From positions 1-14,043 of the forward strand of contig DCHI01000064.1 of assembly GCA_002314795.1 (NCBI GenBank): a DNA stretch of 14,043 bases. The letters are read 5' to 3'. How positions within the stretch are numbered: the first letter of the stretch is position 1; the number at the start of each line of letters is the position of its first letter. The notes under the pieces were generated by a model. It made no database searches, was not told the origin of the DNA, and saw only the letters and a list, made by a program, of their open reading frames with translations. Of the stretch, positions 1-7,091 are shown one piece after another. Source of the stretch: Bacteroidales bacterium UBA1756 (GTDB taxonomy: Bacteria > Bacteroidota > Bacteroidia > Bacteroidales > WCHB1-69). The position numbers were made by a program, and so were the translations under genes.

Positions 1-20
1 TGCACTTTTTGTTTTGGGGA

Positions 21-320
21 TTATAGATTTTTGTCCGGATTTGAGAATTTTCCGTGATGGGCGAAACTGATCCATTTTTCATCAAAAAACTGAAAAAAAC
101 GCTCAGAAAGTTGCTGTTTTTCCGTCATCAAATCCAACGAAAAAGCAATGGACAACGGATTGAACTGAATGCCAAAAGGATTCGCCATTGCCTCAAACTT
201 CCTTTCAATAAAGAAGTTAGAAATATGTTCAGAAAAACACGAGCCCAAGAAAAGGACACGATCATCATACGAAATAGCAAAAGGGAAATGTGGAACGGGA
301 ATTTCAGTACGGAACTTCAT
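21..320 (-). CDS. GSCFA-domain protein, N-terminal part (truncated or interrupted)
   Basis: This is the N-terminus of a GSCFA-family protein, a Bacteroidota family related to the SGNH/GDSL hydrolase fold. The signature LGSCFSEHIS at residues 25-34 carries the family motif with Ser in place of the usual Ala. It is followed by NPFGIQFNPLS and FAHHGKFSN, which match the family layout. Family members are usually a little over 300 residues, but this frame stops at a TAA (21-23) after 99 residues, right after the FAHHG-FSN block. The start lies 6 bp after the deoxynucleoside kinase stop, so it is the last visible gene of the folK unit. Only 20 bases remain to the left, so I cannot tell a frameshift or nonsense mutation from a sequencing error. 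The family call is firm; the enzymatic role and substrate are unknown. Confidence 0.72.
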   Translation of the reverse strand: MKFRTEIPVPHFPFAISYDDRVLFLGSCFSEHISNFFIERKFEAMANPFGIQFNPLSIAFSLDLMTEKQQLSERFFQFFDEKWISFAHHGKFSNPDKNL

Positions 321-326
321 CGCTCG

Positions 327-1013
327 TTAGATTGCGGAAGCGGCTGAAAAGCCCCACATTTTCAAAGATTCCTGCTCCTCACCCGGAATAATGGTCGTCA
401 CACCATTAGGATAGTCTCTATCCATCAATGCTTTAAGGTATTCGTAATCTTCAACATTCTTGACAAAATCCAACTCGTGGGTATCAACAATAACAACCGG
501 AATGCTCGTGATGTGGCTCAGGTAATTCATATAAGATGCTTGAATACCAGCAAGATACTCGGGCGTAATGCTTTTTTCGTAATCGCGCCCGCGGTGAGCG
601 ATATTCTTCATCAGCTGTTCAATGCTATTGTAAAGATAGATAATGATTTCGGGTTTGGGAAGGTAGGAAGAAATGATTTCATAGACTTGAAGATAGAGGT
701 TATACTCATCTTCCTTGAGATTGTTTTTAGAAAAGATGTAGCACTTGTCTATGAAATAATCGGAAATAACGAGGTTGGTGAAAAGGTCGCGTTTGGAGAG
801 GAGGGTTTTCAACTGTTGGTAGCGATCGGTGAGAAACGACATTTCCAAAGGGAAAGCGTAATGTTCCTTATCCTGGTAGAATTTGGCCAAGAAAGGATTA
901 TCCTTGAAGCGTTCCAAAATGATTTGTGCATTAAAATCCGTTGCGAATTTTTCTGCAAGGGTCGTTTTTCCCGCACCGATACAGCCCTCCACTGTAACGT
1001 AATTGTACTTCAT
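327..1013 (-). CDS. Deoxynucleoside kinase (dCK/dGK family)
   Basis: The product phosphorylates deoxynucleosides with ATP in the nucleotide salvage pathway, in the cytoplasm. Its 228 residues are close to the usual 200-230 for the family. The P-loop GCIGAGKTT is at residues 10-18. The substrate-site block ERFKDNPFL follows at 34-42 with the catalytic-base Glu34. The ISDYF motif at 84-88 is the counterpart of the family's DRS motif, and the LID region RGRDYE is at 141-146. Whether it prefers deoxyadenosine, deoxyguanosine or others cannot be read from the sequence. Its ATG overlaps the folK stop as ATGA, which implies translational coupling. Pairing of folK with a deoxynucleoside kinase is familiar in Bacteroidota. 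Confidence 0.92.
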   Translation of the reverse strand: MKYNYVTVEGCIGAGKTTLAEKFATDFNAQIILERFKDNPFLAKFYQDKEHYAFPLEMSFLTDRYQQLKTLLSKRDLFTNLVISDYFIDKCYIFSKNNLKEDEYNLYLQVYEIISSYLPKPEIIIYLYNSIEQLMKNIAHRGRDYEKSITPEYLAGIQASYMNYLSHITSIPVVIVDTHELDFVKNVEDYEYLKALMDRDYPNGVTTIIPGEEQESLKMWGFSAASAI

Positions 1014-1504
1014 AACACACTCGTATTTGTTTTCACATCCGATAACATTTTCTGAAAAGAGGTGGTGTAGGGCGGGACGACGGTAGTTCCGAACAACTCA
1101 GCGAGCGGCTGGAGCACGAACTCCCGTTGAGGAATCAGCGGGTGAGGGATGGTCAACGAATCCGTCGAACGGACTTCACCCTCAAACAGCAGAATGTCAA
1201 CGTCGATGGTGCGGTCGTGATAGATGGGCGCACCGTCTTGGCCTCGTTCGGACTTTCGGGTCCGTCCGAGTTCCCGTTCAATCTGCAGAATCGTTTCCAA
1301 AACCCTTTCCGGCGTCAGTTCCGTCTCAGCGACGACAACCTGATTTAGGAACGGATTGGCCACAAAACCCCACGCTGGTGTCTCATAAACACGCGAACAC
1401 CGCACAACTTTCCCAATCCTATAACCTATTAGTTCACAAGACTTTGACAAGAAAGCAGAGCGGTCGCACACATTACTTCCCAACGATAAGACAACCCTTT
1501 TCAT
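1010..1504 (-). CDS. folK: 2-amino-4-hydroxy-6-hydroxymethyldihydropteridine pyrophosphokinase
   Basis: FolK (HPPK) transfers pyrophosphate from ATP to 6-hydroxymethyl-7,8-dihydropterin in folate synthesis, in the cytoplasm. Diagnostic pieces are the N-terminal VVLSLGSN, the pterin-site block ETPAWGFVANPFLNQV, the metal- and ATP-binding stretch HDRTIDVDILLF (family: R-x-LDLDIL), and IPHPLIPQREFVLQPLAEL near the C-terminus. An in-frame ATG exists 12 codons upstream (1540), but the family alignment begins at MKRVVLSLGS. I therefore place the start at 1504, giving 164 residues, close to the usual 160-170. The upstream start would also swallow the promoter box at 1513-1520. The gene opens the folK-kinase-GSCFA unit. 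Confidence 0.93.
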   Translation of the reverse strand: MKRVVLSLGSNVCDRSAFLSKSCELIGYRIGKVVRCSRVYETPAWGFVANPFLNQVVVAETELTPERVLETILQIERELGRTRKSERGQDGAPIYHDRTIDVDILLFEGEVRSTDSLTIPHPLIPQREFVLQPLAELFGTTVVPPYTTSFQKMLSDVKTNTSVL

Positions 1505-1512
1505 TTGAGTTG

Positions 1513-1546
1513 CAAAGCTACAACAAATAATGTAAAACAAGACAAA
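1513..1546 (-). promoter_or_regulatory. Bacteroidota-type promoter for folK
   Basis: On the minus strand TAGCTTTG (1520-1513) matches the TAnnTTTG -7 box. A TTTG (1546-1543) sits 22 bp upstream, slightly longer than the usual 19-21 bp spacing. The -7 box ends only 8 bp before the folK ATG at 1504, so transcription from it would give an almost leaderless mRNA. The TTTG coincides with the edge of the upstream terminator hairpin. Confidence 0.5.
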
Positions 1547-1576
1547 GAAAGCAGGCCAAGAGACGGTCTGCTTTCT
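1546..1576 (-). terminator. Hairpin terminator after the zinc metallopeptidase gene
   Basis: A perfect 9-bp inverted repeat, AGAAAGCAG (1546-1554) and CTGCTTTCT (1568-1576), encloses a 13-nt loop. Read on the minus strand it is followed by a T-rich stretch (TTGTCTTGTTTT). It lies 49 bp past the metallopeptidase stop and before the folK promoter, where the exbB cluster should end. Confidence 0.65.
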
Positions 1577-1624
1577 AAATAGCTAAGTAATAAGTCGTTT
1601 ATTTTTCGACAATTTATGAACAAT

Positions 1625-2302
1625 CTAACGACGGGTCAGCAACGCAACGTAGTACAACAAGTTAGCCAACGAAGCCAAAGCCGCCACCACGTACGTACGA
1701 GCGGCCCAACGAAGCGCATCCTTCGCGTGATCGTGCGACTTGCCACTCAACATTCCACTATTTTCGAGCCAGACCAAAGCACGGTTGGAAGCATCAAACT
1801 CAACCGGCAACGTTACGAAAGCGAAAACCGTGGTGAAGGCAAAGAGCACTACGCCGATTACAGCTACATAATATCCTATGGAAGTAATACTGGAAAGAAG
1901 TAAACCTCCTAATATCAACCACATAGACCATTGCGAACCGATGTTCACGCTGGGAACCATAGCGGAACGGAGACCGAGCCAGCGATAAGCCGTCGCGTGC
2001 TGAACCGCGTGACCGCACTCGTGAGCAGCAACCGCCGCAGATGAGACGCTGCTTCCGTAATAAACATCCTGACTCAGGTTCAACGTCTTGTTGGTGGGAT
2101 TGTAGTGGTCCGTCAACGTGCCTTCCACACAACCGACCTGTACATCGTAAATGCCGTTGTCGTGAAGCATCTTTTCAGCCACCTGCTTGCCCGTCATTCC
2201 CGACGGAAGAAATTCTTTGGAGTATTTTGCAAAACGTGACTTCAGCTGATATTGCACAAACAAGCTGATAGCCATAAAAACGAAAAAGATAATCCAATAC
2301 AT
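1625..2302 (-). CDS. Membrane zinc metallopeptidase, YugP-like (Zn_peptidase_2)
   Basis: This is a 225-residue integral membrane protein with the zinc-peptidase motif HECGH at 94-98. A downstream acidic residue in LPVEFDAS (Glu168) is the likely third metal ligand. A membrane segment starts at residue 1 (to about 19), and two hydrophobic helices cover roughly 125-165. A further hydrophobic stretch, about 205-223, ends in a basic tail. Length and layout fit the YugP family of putative neutral zinc metallopeptidases, whose substrates are not established. It follows the tonB-like gene after a 109-bp gap filled with 9-bp repeats, and a terminator lies behind it. It may be cotranscribed with the energy-transduction genes; a working link between them is only inference. 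Confidence 0.9.
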   Translation of the reverse strand: MYWIIFFVFMAISLFVQYQLKSRFAKYSKEFLPSGMTGKQVAEKMLHDNGIYDVQVGCVEGTLTDHYNPTNKTLNLSQDVYYGSSVSSAAVAAHECGHAVQHATAYRWLGLRSAMVPSVNIGSQWSMWLILGGLLLSSITSIGYYVAVIGVVLFAFTTVFAFVTLPVEFDASNRALVWLENSGMLSGKSHDHAKDALRWAARTYVVAALASLANLLYYVALLTRR

Positions 2303-2307
2303 ACGGG

Positions 2308-2370
2308 TTTGTAAAGTTTGTAAAGTTTATAAAGTTTATAAAGTTCTTAAAGTTCTTAAAGTTTGTAAGG
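2308..2370. repeat. 9-bp tandem repeat, 7 units
   Basis: Seven consecutive 9-mers are seen on the plus strand: TTTGTAAAG twice, TTTATAAAG twice, TTCTTAAAG twice, then TTTGTAAGG. Variants occur in adjacent pairs, as expected from stepwise duplication. The array fills most of the gap between the tonB-like gene and the metallopeptidase gene. The same unit recurs at 3595-3630. Confidence 0.9.
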
Positions 2371-2411
2371 TTTGGGAAGAACAAAGTTTATGGGGAAAAT
2401 GTTCAAATACC

Positions 2412-3122
2412 TTATTTGCTTGTAAACATAATCACACGATATTCGTGTTTGCCGCTGACATACTTGACGGCCTTTGCCCTTCGGACGCACTCTTCGCGGA
2501 TGGACTGCGACGTAATGCTTGTCGGGTACTTGTTATTAGAAATCACCTTGGCAGCAACGACCGTCCCCGTCTCATCAATTTCAACTTCCACATAAACCGA
2601 ACCCGACTCGGAGACATTGATGGTGATATCGGGAGCGCGACGATAGCCTCGGTTTCCCGTGCCATAGCCGATTCCGCCTCCATTACCGGCACCGTCGCCA
2701 GTACCGATACCTGTGCCGCGTCCGGAGCCCGTACCGCTTCCTGTACCCGTGCCATTTCCCGTACCGGAGCCACCGCCCTTGCCGTTGAACAAAGCATTCT
2801 GGTTAACCTTAGGCGCAGACGCTTCGGTTTGTGGTTTTGGCGTTTTCGTGTAATTGCTTGCGGGAGCCGTATGGTCGTTGGTAGTTACGGCAGAACGGGT
2901 AGAAGGCGTCGGTTGCGGATTGGCCGTCGGTTGCGGAGTACCGCCGCCGCCGCCGCCACCGCCAACCTCCTCTTCCAATTCAATGAGGATGACTTTCTTG
3001 GCCGGAGGAGCTGGAACCTGGTGTGTAAAACCACACACCAACATAAACACGATAAGCAGCACCATAATCACGGAGGTTACGGATGCCGATATCAGCTTGT
3101 TTTTCAACTCTTTATTTTTCAT
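2412..3122 (-). CDS. TonB-like energy transducer with glycine-rich linker
   Basis: The product has the TonB layout: a short cytoplasmic N-terminus, one membrane anchor at about residues 11-32, a periplasmic linker, and a C-terminal domain at about 170-236. The C-terminal domain, with VYVEVEIDETGTVVAAKVI, resembles TonB_C. The linker starts with a run of eight glycines (54-61) and a Pro/Thr-rich part (62-100), then Gly-Thr/Gly-Ser repeats (about 115-158) instead of the classic Pro-Glu/Pro-Lys spacer. It lies 6 bp after exbD and is the third gene of the exbB cluster, so it is probably driven by that motor. It could instead be a Tol-Pal-type TolA equivalent, because clusters of this shape exist in Bacteroidota; the sequence does not decide. 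Confidence 0.82.
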   Translation of the reverse strand: MKNKELKNKLISASVTSVIMVLLIVFMLVCGFTHQVPAPPAKKVILIELEEEVGGGGGGGGTPQPTANPQPTPSTRSAVTTNDHTAPASNYTKTPKPQTEASAPKVNQNALFNGKGGGSGTGNGTGTGSGTGSGRGTGIGTGDGAGNGGGIGYGTGNRGYRRAPDITINVSESGSVYVEVEIDETGTVVAAKVISNNKYPTSITSQSIREECVRRAKAVKYVSGKHEYRVIMFTSK

Positions 3123-3128
3123 AGCGAA

Positions 3129-3581
3129 TTATTTACCCTCCGTTGCGAGAGCGACTTTGTAACGTTCCATTCCCATCGCTTCCACGGTGTCGTTGAGCGT
3201 GCTGAGAACATCCATCAGTTCCACCACGTTCTCAATCGGGACGGACTTGTCGGCACGAAGAATGATGGCGTGCTGCTCCGACTGGTCTTTTTCAACGGCT
3301 TCATAAAGAAGCGGCAACAAACTGTCGGCAGCGGTCGTATGGAAATCGGCGCCTTTGCCTTCGGGATTTACATAATAATTTTTCAAAGAGTCGATATACA
3401 CCTCGATATTCTGCGGCGTATTCTGCTTGCCGGAGTTGCTTGCCGGCAGACTCAGTCCAATGACATTGGGAGAAACCAATGTGGAAGTTATCATAAAGAA
3501 AATCAGCAACAAAAAGACCAAGTCGGACATTGACGACATATTGGGCTCGATTTTCTTGGTGTTATGCAATTTGATTGCCAT
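3129..3581 (-). CDS. exbD: ExbD/TolR-family biopolymer transport protein
   Basis: This is the ExbD/TolR subunit of an inner-membrane proton-driven motor. Its 150 residues have one N-terminal membrane helix (about 18-38) holding the conserved acidic residue in MSDLVFLLLIFFM (Asp20), which takes part in proton passage. The rest is periplasmic, with the family's ILRADKSVPIENVVELMDVL near residues 104-123. It lies between exbB and the tonB-like gene in the standard order. The 72-bp gap to exbB contains four 9-bp repeat units. No purine-rich ribosome binding site is seen; a CTCC-rich stretch precedes the ATG. ExbD versus TolR identity is not decidable from sequence alone. Confidence 0.92.
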   Translation of the reverse strand: MAIKLHNTKKIEPNMSSMSDLVFLLLIFFMITSTLVSPNVIGLSLPASNSGKQNTPQNIEVYIDSLKNYYVNPEGKGADFHTTAADSLLPLLYEAVEKDQSEQHAIILRADKSVPIENVVELMDVLSTLNDTVEAMGMERYKVALATEGK

Positions 3582-3594
3582 TGAGGGAGGAGAG

Positions 3595-3630
3595 TTTGTA
3601 AAGTTTGTAAAGTTTGTAAAGTTTATAAAG
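3595..3630. repeat. 9-bp tandem repeat, 4 units
   Basis: Four consecutive units are seen on the plus strand: TTTGTAAAG three times, then TTTATAAAG. They lie in the 72-bp gap between exbB and exbD and belong to the same family as the array at 2308-2370. Confidence 0.9.
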
Positions 3631-3653
3631 TTGGGGGATTAAGGGGATGTGGG

Positions 3654-4322
3654 TTATAGGGGTTCGTGCAAGAGATCCATAAATTCAGTTGATTTGGCCT
3701 CGAGCATATTGACGAGTTGGGAGATTTTGGAGACCAAAACATTATACAGCACGAAGGCGATGATACCGACGATAAGACCGCCGACGGTCGTAATCATAGC
3801 CGTATAAATACCGCTGGCGAGCATCGAGATTTCAAGATTATTCGGATTGGACGCCATTGCGTGGAAAGCGGAGACCATACCCGTAACCGTACCGAGGAAG
3901 CCAATCATCGGGGCGATACCTGAAATCGTAGCGAGGGATGAGAGTTTCTTTTCAAGGCGTTGAACTTCCAGCTGGCCAGTGTTTTCAATGGCGGTGGAGA
4001 TATCATTGAGGGGTTTTCCGATACGGGTCAAACCTTTCTCAATCATTCGTGCGAGCGGCGAATCGGTCCCTTTGCAAAGTGCCATCGCGGAATCGAGTTT
4101 GCCATCGTGAATAAAATCACGGATGTTGTTCATAAAATTACGCTCCTCCTTCGAGGCATTGTTGATGACGAGCCAACGTTCTATAAAAACGTAAATCACC
4201 CAAATCAGCATAAGCATCAAGGGAATCATAATCCACAAGCTGGCAGGGTCAAAAACCAGTTTGAAAATACTTAACTTTTCTGTTTCTACAGGAGCTGCCT
4301 GCAATAAAAATGGAGTATTCAT
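3654..4322 (-). CDS. exbB: MotA/TolQ/ExbB-family proton channel protein
   Basis: This is the channel subunit of the ExbB-ExbD motor in the inner membrane. The 222 residues show three membrane helices, at about 27-48, 130-154 and 170-197, with a cytoplasmic loop between the first two. The family blocks are APMIGFLGTVTGMVSAF (137-153) and GIYTAMITTVGGLIVGI (171-187). It is the first gene of the minus-strand exbB-exbD-tonB-like-metallopeptidase cluster, with a promoter box 31-38 bp before its ATG and divergent from ftsK. ExbB and TolQ are hard to separate by sequence; the TonB-like third gene makes ExbB the better name. Confidence 0.92.
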   Translation of the reverse strand: MNTPFLLQAAPVETEKLSIFKLVFDPASLWIMIPLMLMLIWVIYVFIERWLVINNASKEERNFMNNIRDFIHDGKLDSAMALCKGTDSPLARMIEKGLTRIGKPLNDISTAIENTGQLEVQRLEKKLSSLATISGIAPMIGFLGTVTGMVSAFHAMASNPNNLEISMLASGIYTAMITTVGGLIVGIIAFVLYNVLVSKISQLVNMLEAKSTEFMDLLHEPL

Positions 4323-4352
4323 ATCTTAATTGAAATTATTAAAAAAAGCGCG

Positions 4353-4360
4353 CAAAGTTA
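4353..4360 (-). promoter_or_regulatory. -7 promoter box for the exbB cluster
   Basis: TAACTTTG on the minus strand matches the Bacteroidota TAnnTTTG box, 31 bp upstream of the exbB ATG. I do not see a good TTTG -33 element at the right distance. The 193-bp divergent gap to ftsK (4323-4515) is AT-rich and otherwise shows nothing clear. Confidence 0.5.
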
Positions 4361-4462
4361 CAATATCCGACATCGAAAGTTTCTTCATCCCAACCCGTTT
4401 TTTCTAACATAATTTTGTTGAAATTCTTTTGTTCTAACGAAAGTCCCCCCGTTCAAATTGCA

Positions 4463-4470
4463 TACCTTTG
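4463..4470 (+). promoter_or_regulatory. -7 promoter box for ftsK
   Basis: TACCTTTG matches TAnnTTTG and lies 45 bp before the ftsK ATG, a normal leader length. No convincing -33 TTTG is present. It faces away from the exbB box about 100 bp to the left. Confidence 0.5.
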
Positions 4471-4515
4471 CGTGTTTTTTTTTCATAGATTATTTTTATT
4501 TAAGTTATCATAACT

Positions 4516-7080
4516 ATGCTCACCACAGTAAATTATAAATCTGCCTCCAACAAAGAAAAGGGAAAAAAGTCTAAAAAGAAGAGCGAAGACAGCAGAGGGA
4601 AGCAGAGCAAAGGTGGAAATTTTTTCAGTGCATTGACTTCCGAAAAAGCAGTCCAAATTTACGGCATTATCCTAATGCTTTTCTCCATCGTCACCTTTTT
4701 ATCCATCGTCTCCTTTTACTTCACTTCGGAAACAGACGTGCAATACGCGGTAGGCGGTGGCGAAGACGTGGCAGAAAACTGGTGCGGGAATCTCGGTGCC
4801 CATCTCTCCTACTTTTTGGTGAGCAACTTGTTCGGAATTTTCTCCTTAGGAATCGCACTCCTCATTTTCTTGTATGGAAGTCGGATGACTTTCCGTCGTT
4901 CCCTCCTCCCCTTGGGTCGCACTTCCTATACGACCCTGCTTTCTATGGCTTGGCTTTCCATCGCGCTCGGCTGCTTTGTAAAAGAAGGGGAAAAAGAATA
5001 CCTCGCCGGCACTTTTGGAACGGGAATCGCCGGTTTCGCCATTGAAAAAGCGGGCGGAATCGTCACCTTTTTCATTATGCTGGCCATCCTCATTATCATC
5101 CTCATCCTGTGTTACAATCTTTCCACCGATGTTTTTGTAAAGGGATTCATCAAAATCAAAGAACATTTCCACAAAGATTCTCCGGCAAGAATCAGAAACA
5201 AAAGAAAAAGAAAAGGAGATGACGACGAGGAAGACGACGAAGACGATGGAATTGAACCAGCCGAAATCCGTGACTTGGACGAACTATACATCAGCAGTCA
5301 GAACCAACTGTCGAACGAATACGCCAACAATGTCATTGAATTTGACACGAACGAAGAAGCACAAAAGGCGAAACGCACCCCGCCACTTCAAAGTTCCACC
5401 GCCAAAAAAAGTGACGAAAACGTTCCTTTCGACTTCGATATCGCCACGAAAAATGATGACGAGTCAGAAGAATTAACCGAGTCGGAAGAGGAGGTCGTAC
5501 CGGATGAAAAGCTTCCGTGGCACGCCACTACGCCCGAGGAAGTCGCTATGTTAGAAGACTTTGACCCTCGCAAGGACCTTTCTATGTATCAATTCCCGAC
5601 GCAGGACTTGTTGGCAGATTTCACCAATGAAGAGATGGACCAGGAGACGATGCGCAAGGATCTTATAGAAAAAAAGGAACGCATCCAAAAGACGCTCAAC
5701 AGTTTCGGAATCGCCATCCAAAGAATCACGGCAACGGTGGGGCCGACCGTCACCTTGTACGAAATCGTGCCGGCAGAAGGCGTTCGCATCAGCAAAATCA
5801 AGAATTTGGAAGACGACATCGCGCTCAGTTTGGCCGCACTCGGCATCCGTATCATCGCCCCTATTCCCGGTCGCGGCACCATCGGTATCGAAGTTCCGAA
5901 CGCCAAACCCCAGATTGTTCCGATGAAGGACATCATCCTTTCCGACAAATTCCAGAACAACAAATTCGAGCTTCCTATCGGTTTGGGAAAAACCATCAGC
6001 AACGAGCCGTTTGTGGCCGACTTAGCCAAAATGCCGCACTTGCTGATTGCGGGTGCGACCGGACAAGGAAAATCCGTCGGACTCAACGCCATCATCGCTT
6101 CTCTTCTGTACAAAAAACATCCGGCCGAGTTGAAATTCGTTCTCATCGACCCGAAAAAAGTCGAGTTCACCTTATACGGAATCATTGAAAATCACTATCT
6201 TGCAATGCTTCCGAATGCGGAAGACCCCATCATCACCGACACCAAAAAAGTGGTCAATACGCTCAACTCGCTTTGTTGTGAAATGGACGCCCGCTACGAT
6301 TTGCTCAAGATTGCCGGAGTCCGCAACATCAAAGAGTACAATGCCAAATTCTGCAAACGGCAACTTTCCCCGACAAACGGTCATCGCTATCTGCCTTACA
6401 TTGTGCTTGTTATCGACGAGTTCGGAGACCTTATCATTACAGCTGGCCGCGAAGTGGAAACCCCGATTGCCCGTTTAGCACAGTTGGCTCGCGCCATCGG
6501 TATTCACCTCATCATCGCAACGCAACGTCCGTCCGTCAATGTCATCACGGGTATGATCAAGGCCAACTTCCCGAGCCGAATCGCCTTCCGCGTAATGGCT
6601 GCCGTTGACTCCAGAACCATCCTCGACTGCGGCGGCGCGAACCAGTTGATTGGCAAGGGCGATATGTTGATTTCAACCGGCAGCGACCTCGTCCGTTTGC
6701 AGTGCGCGTTCATCGACACGCCGGAAGTAGAGGCACTCACCCGCTATATTGCTGACCAACAGGCATATCCAGTACCTTTCTACCTTCCAGAATACGACAG
6801 CGATGCCGAAGGCGGTGGCGCTCTCGACGAACCGACCAATTCCGACAGCATCGACCCGTGCTTTATGGATGCCGCCACACTCATCGTGGAGACGCAACAG
6901 GGATCCACCTCGCTCATTCAGAGAAGGATGCGTTTAGGATACGCCCGCGCCGGACGAATTATGGACCAACTCGAAGAATTCAAAATCGTAGGTCCCAGTA
7001 TGGGTAGCAAAGTTCGTGAAGTCAAAGTACGGAGCAACGAAGAACTTCGTATCATTTTTCAAAATATGGGACTCATTTAA
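4516..7080 (+). CDS. ftsK: DNA translocase FtsK
   Basis: FtsK pumps DNA through the division septum and helps resolve chromosome dimers at the end of replication. Of 854 residues, about 1-45 form a basic Lys-rich N-terminus. Four membrane helices follow at about 47-69, 98-120, 138-154 and 181-200. A highly charged linker (about 225-345, with an Asp/Glu run near 235-245) leads to the motor domain. Walker A is GATGQGKS at 513-520 and Walker B is IVLVIDEFGDL with Asp634-Glu635. The arginine-rich ATQRPSVNVITG block follows. The C-terminal winged-helix gamma domain, which reads DNA polarity signals, covers about 785-850. Length and order are normal for Bacteroidota. It starts divergently from exbB and is followed by nnr. 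Confidence 0.97.
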   Translation: MLTTVNYKSASNKEKGKKSKKKSEDSRGKQSKGGNFFSALTSEKAVQIYGIILMLFSIVTFLSIVSFYFTSETDVQYAVGGGEDVAENWCGNLGAHLSYFLVSNLFGIFSLGIALLIFLYGSRMTFRRSLLPLGRTSYTTLLSMAWLSIALGCFVKEGEKEYLAGTFGTGIAGFAIEKAGGIVTFFIMLAILIIILILCYNLSTDVFVKGFIKIKEHFHKDSPARIRNKRKRKGDDDEEDDEDDGIEPAEIRDLDELYISSQNQLSNEYANNVIEFDTNEEAQKAKRTPPLQSSTAKKSDENVPFDFDIATKNDDESEELTESEEEVVPDEKLPWHATTPEEVAMLEDFDPRKDLSMYQFPTQDLLADFTNEEMDQETMRKDLIEKKERIQKTLNSFGIAIQRITATVGPTVTLYEIVPAEGVRISKIKNLEDDIALSLAALGIRIIAPIPGRGTIGIEVPNAKPQIVPMKDIILSDKFQNNKFELPIGLGKTISNEPFVADLAKMPHLLIAGATGQGKSVGLNAIIASLLYKKHPAELKFVLIDPKKVEFTLYGIIENHYLAMLPNAEDPIITDTKKVVNTLNSLCCEMDARYDLLKIAGVRNIKEYNAKFCKRQLSPTNGHRYLPYIVLVIDEFGDLIITAGREVETPIARLAQLARAIGIHLIIATQRPSVNVITGMIKANFPSRIAFRVMAAVDSRTILDCGGANQLIGKGDMLISTGSDLVRLQCAFIDTPEVEALTRYIADQQAYPVPFYLPEYDSDAEGGGALDEPTNSDSIDPCFMDAATLIVETQQGSTSLIQRRMRLGYARAGRIMDQLEEFKIVGPSMGSKVREVKVRSNEELRIIFQNMGLI

Positions 7081-7091
7081 AGATAGTTACG

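Noticed and set aside
2308..2370. CRISPR-like array
   Set aside because: Units are 9 bp with no spacers, and no cas genes are present. It is a simple tandem repeat.
2445..3533. 362-codon open frame on the plus strand
   Set aside because: It lies antisense to the tonB-like and exbD genes and owes its openness to their GC- and Gly-rich codons. It has no domain pattern and crosses two well-supported genes.
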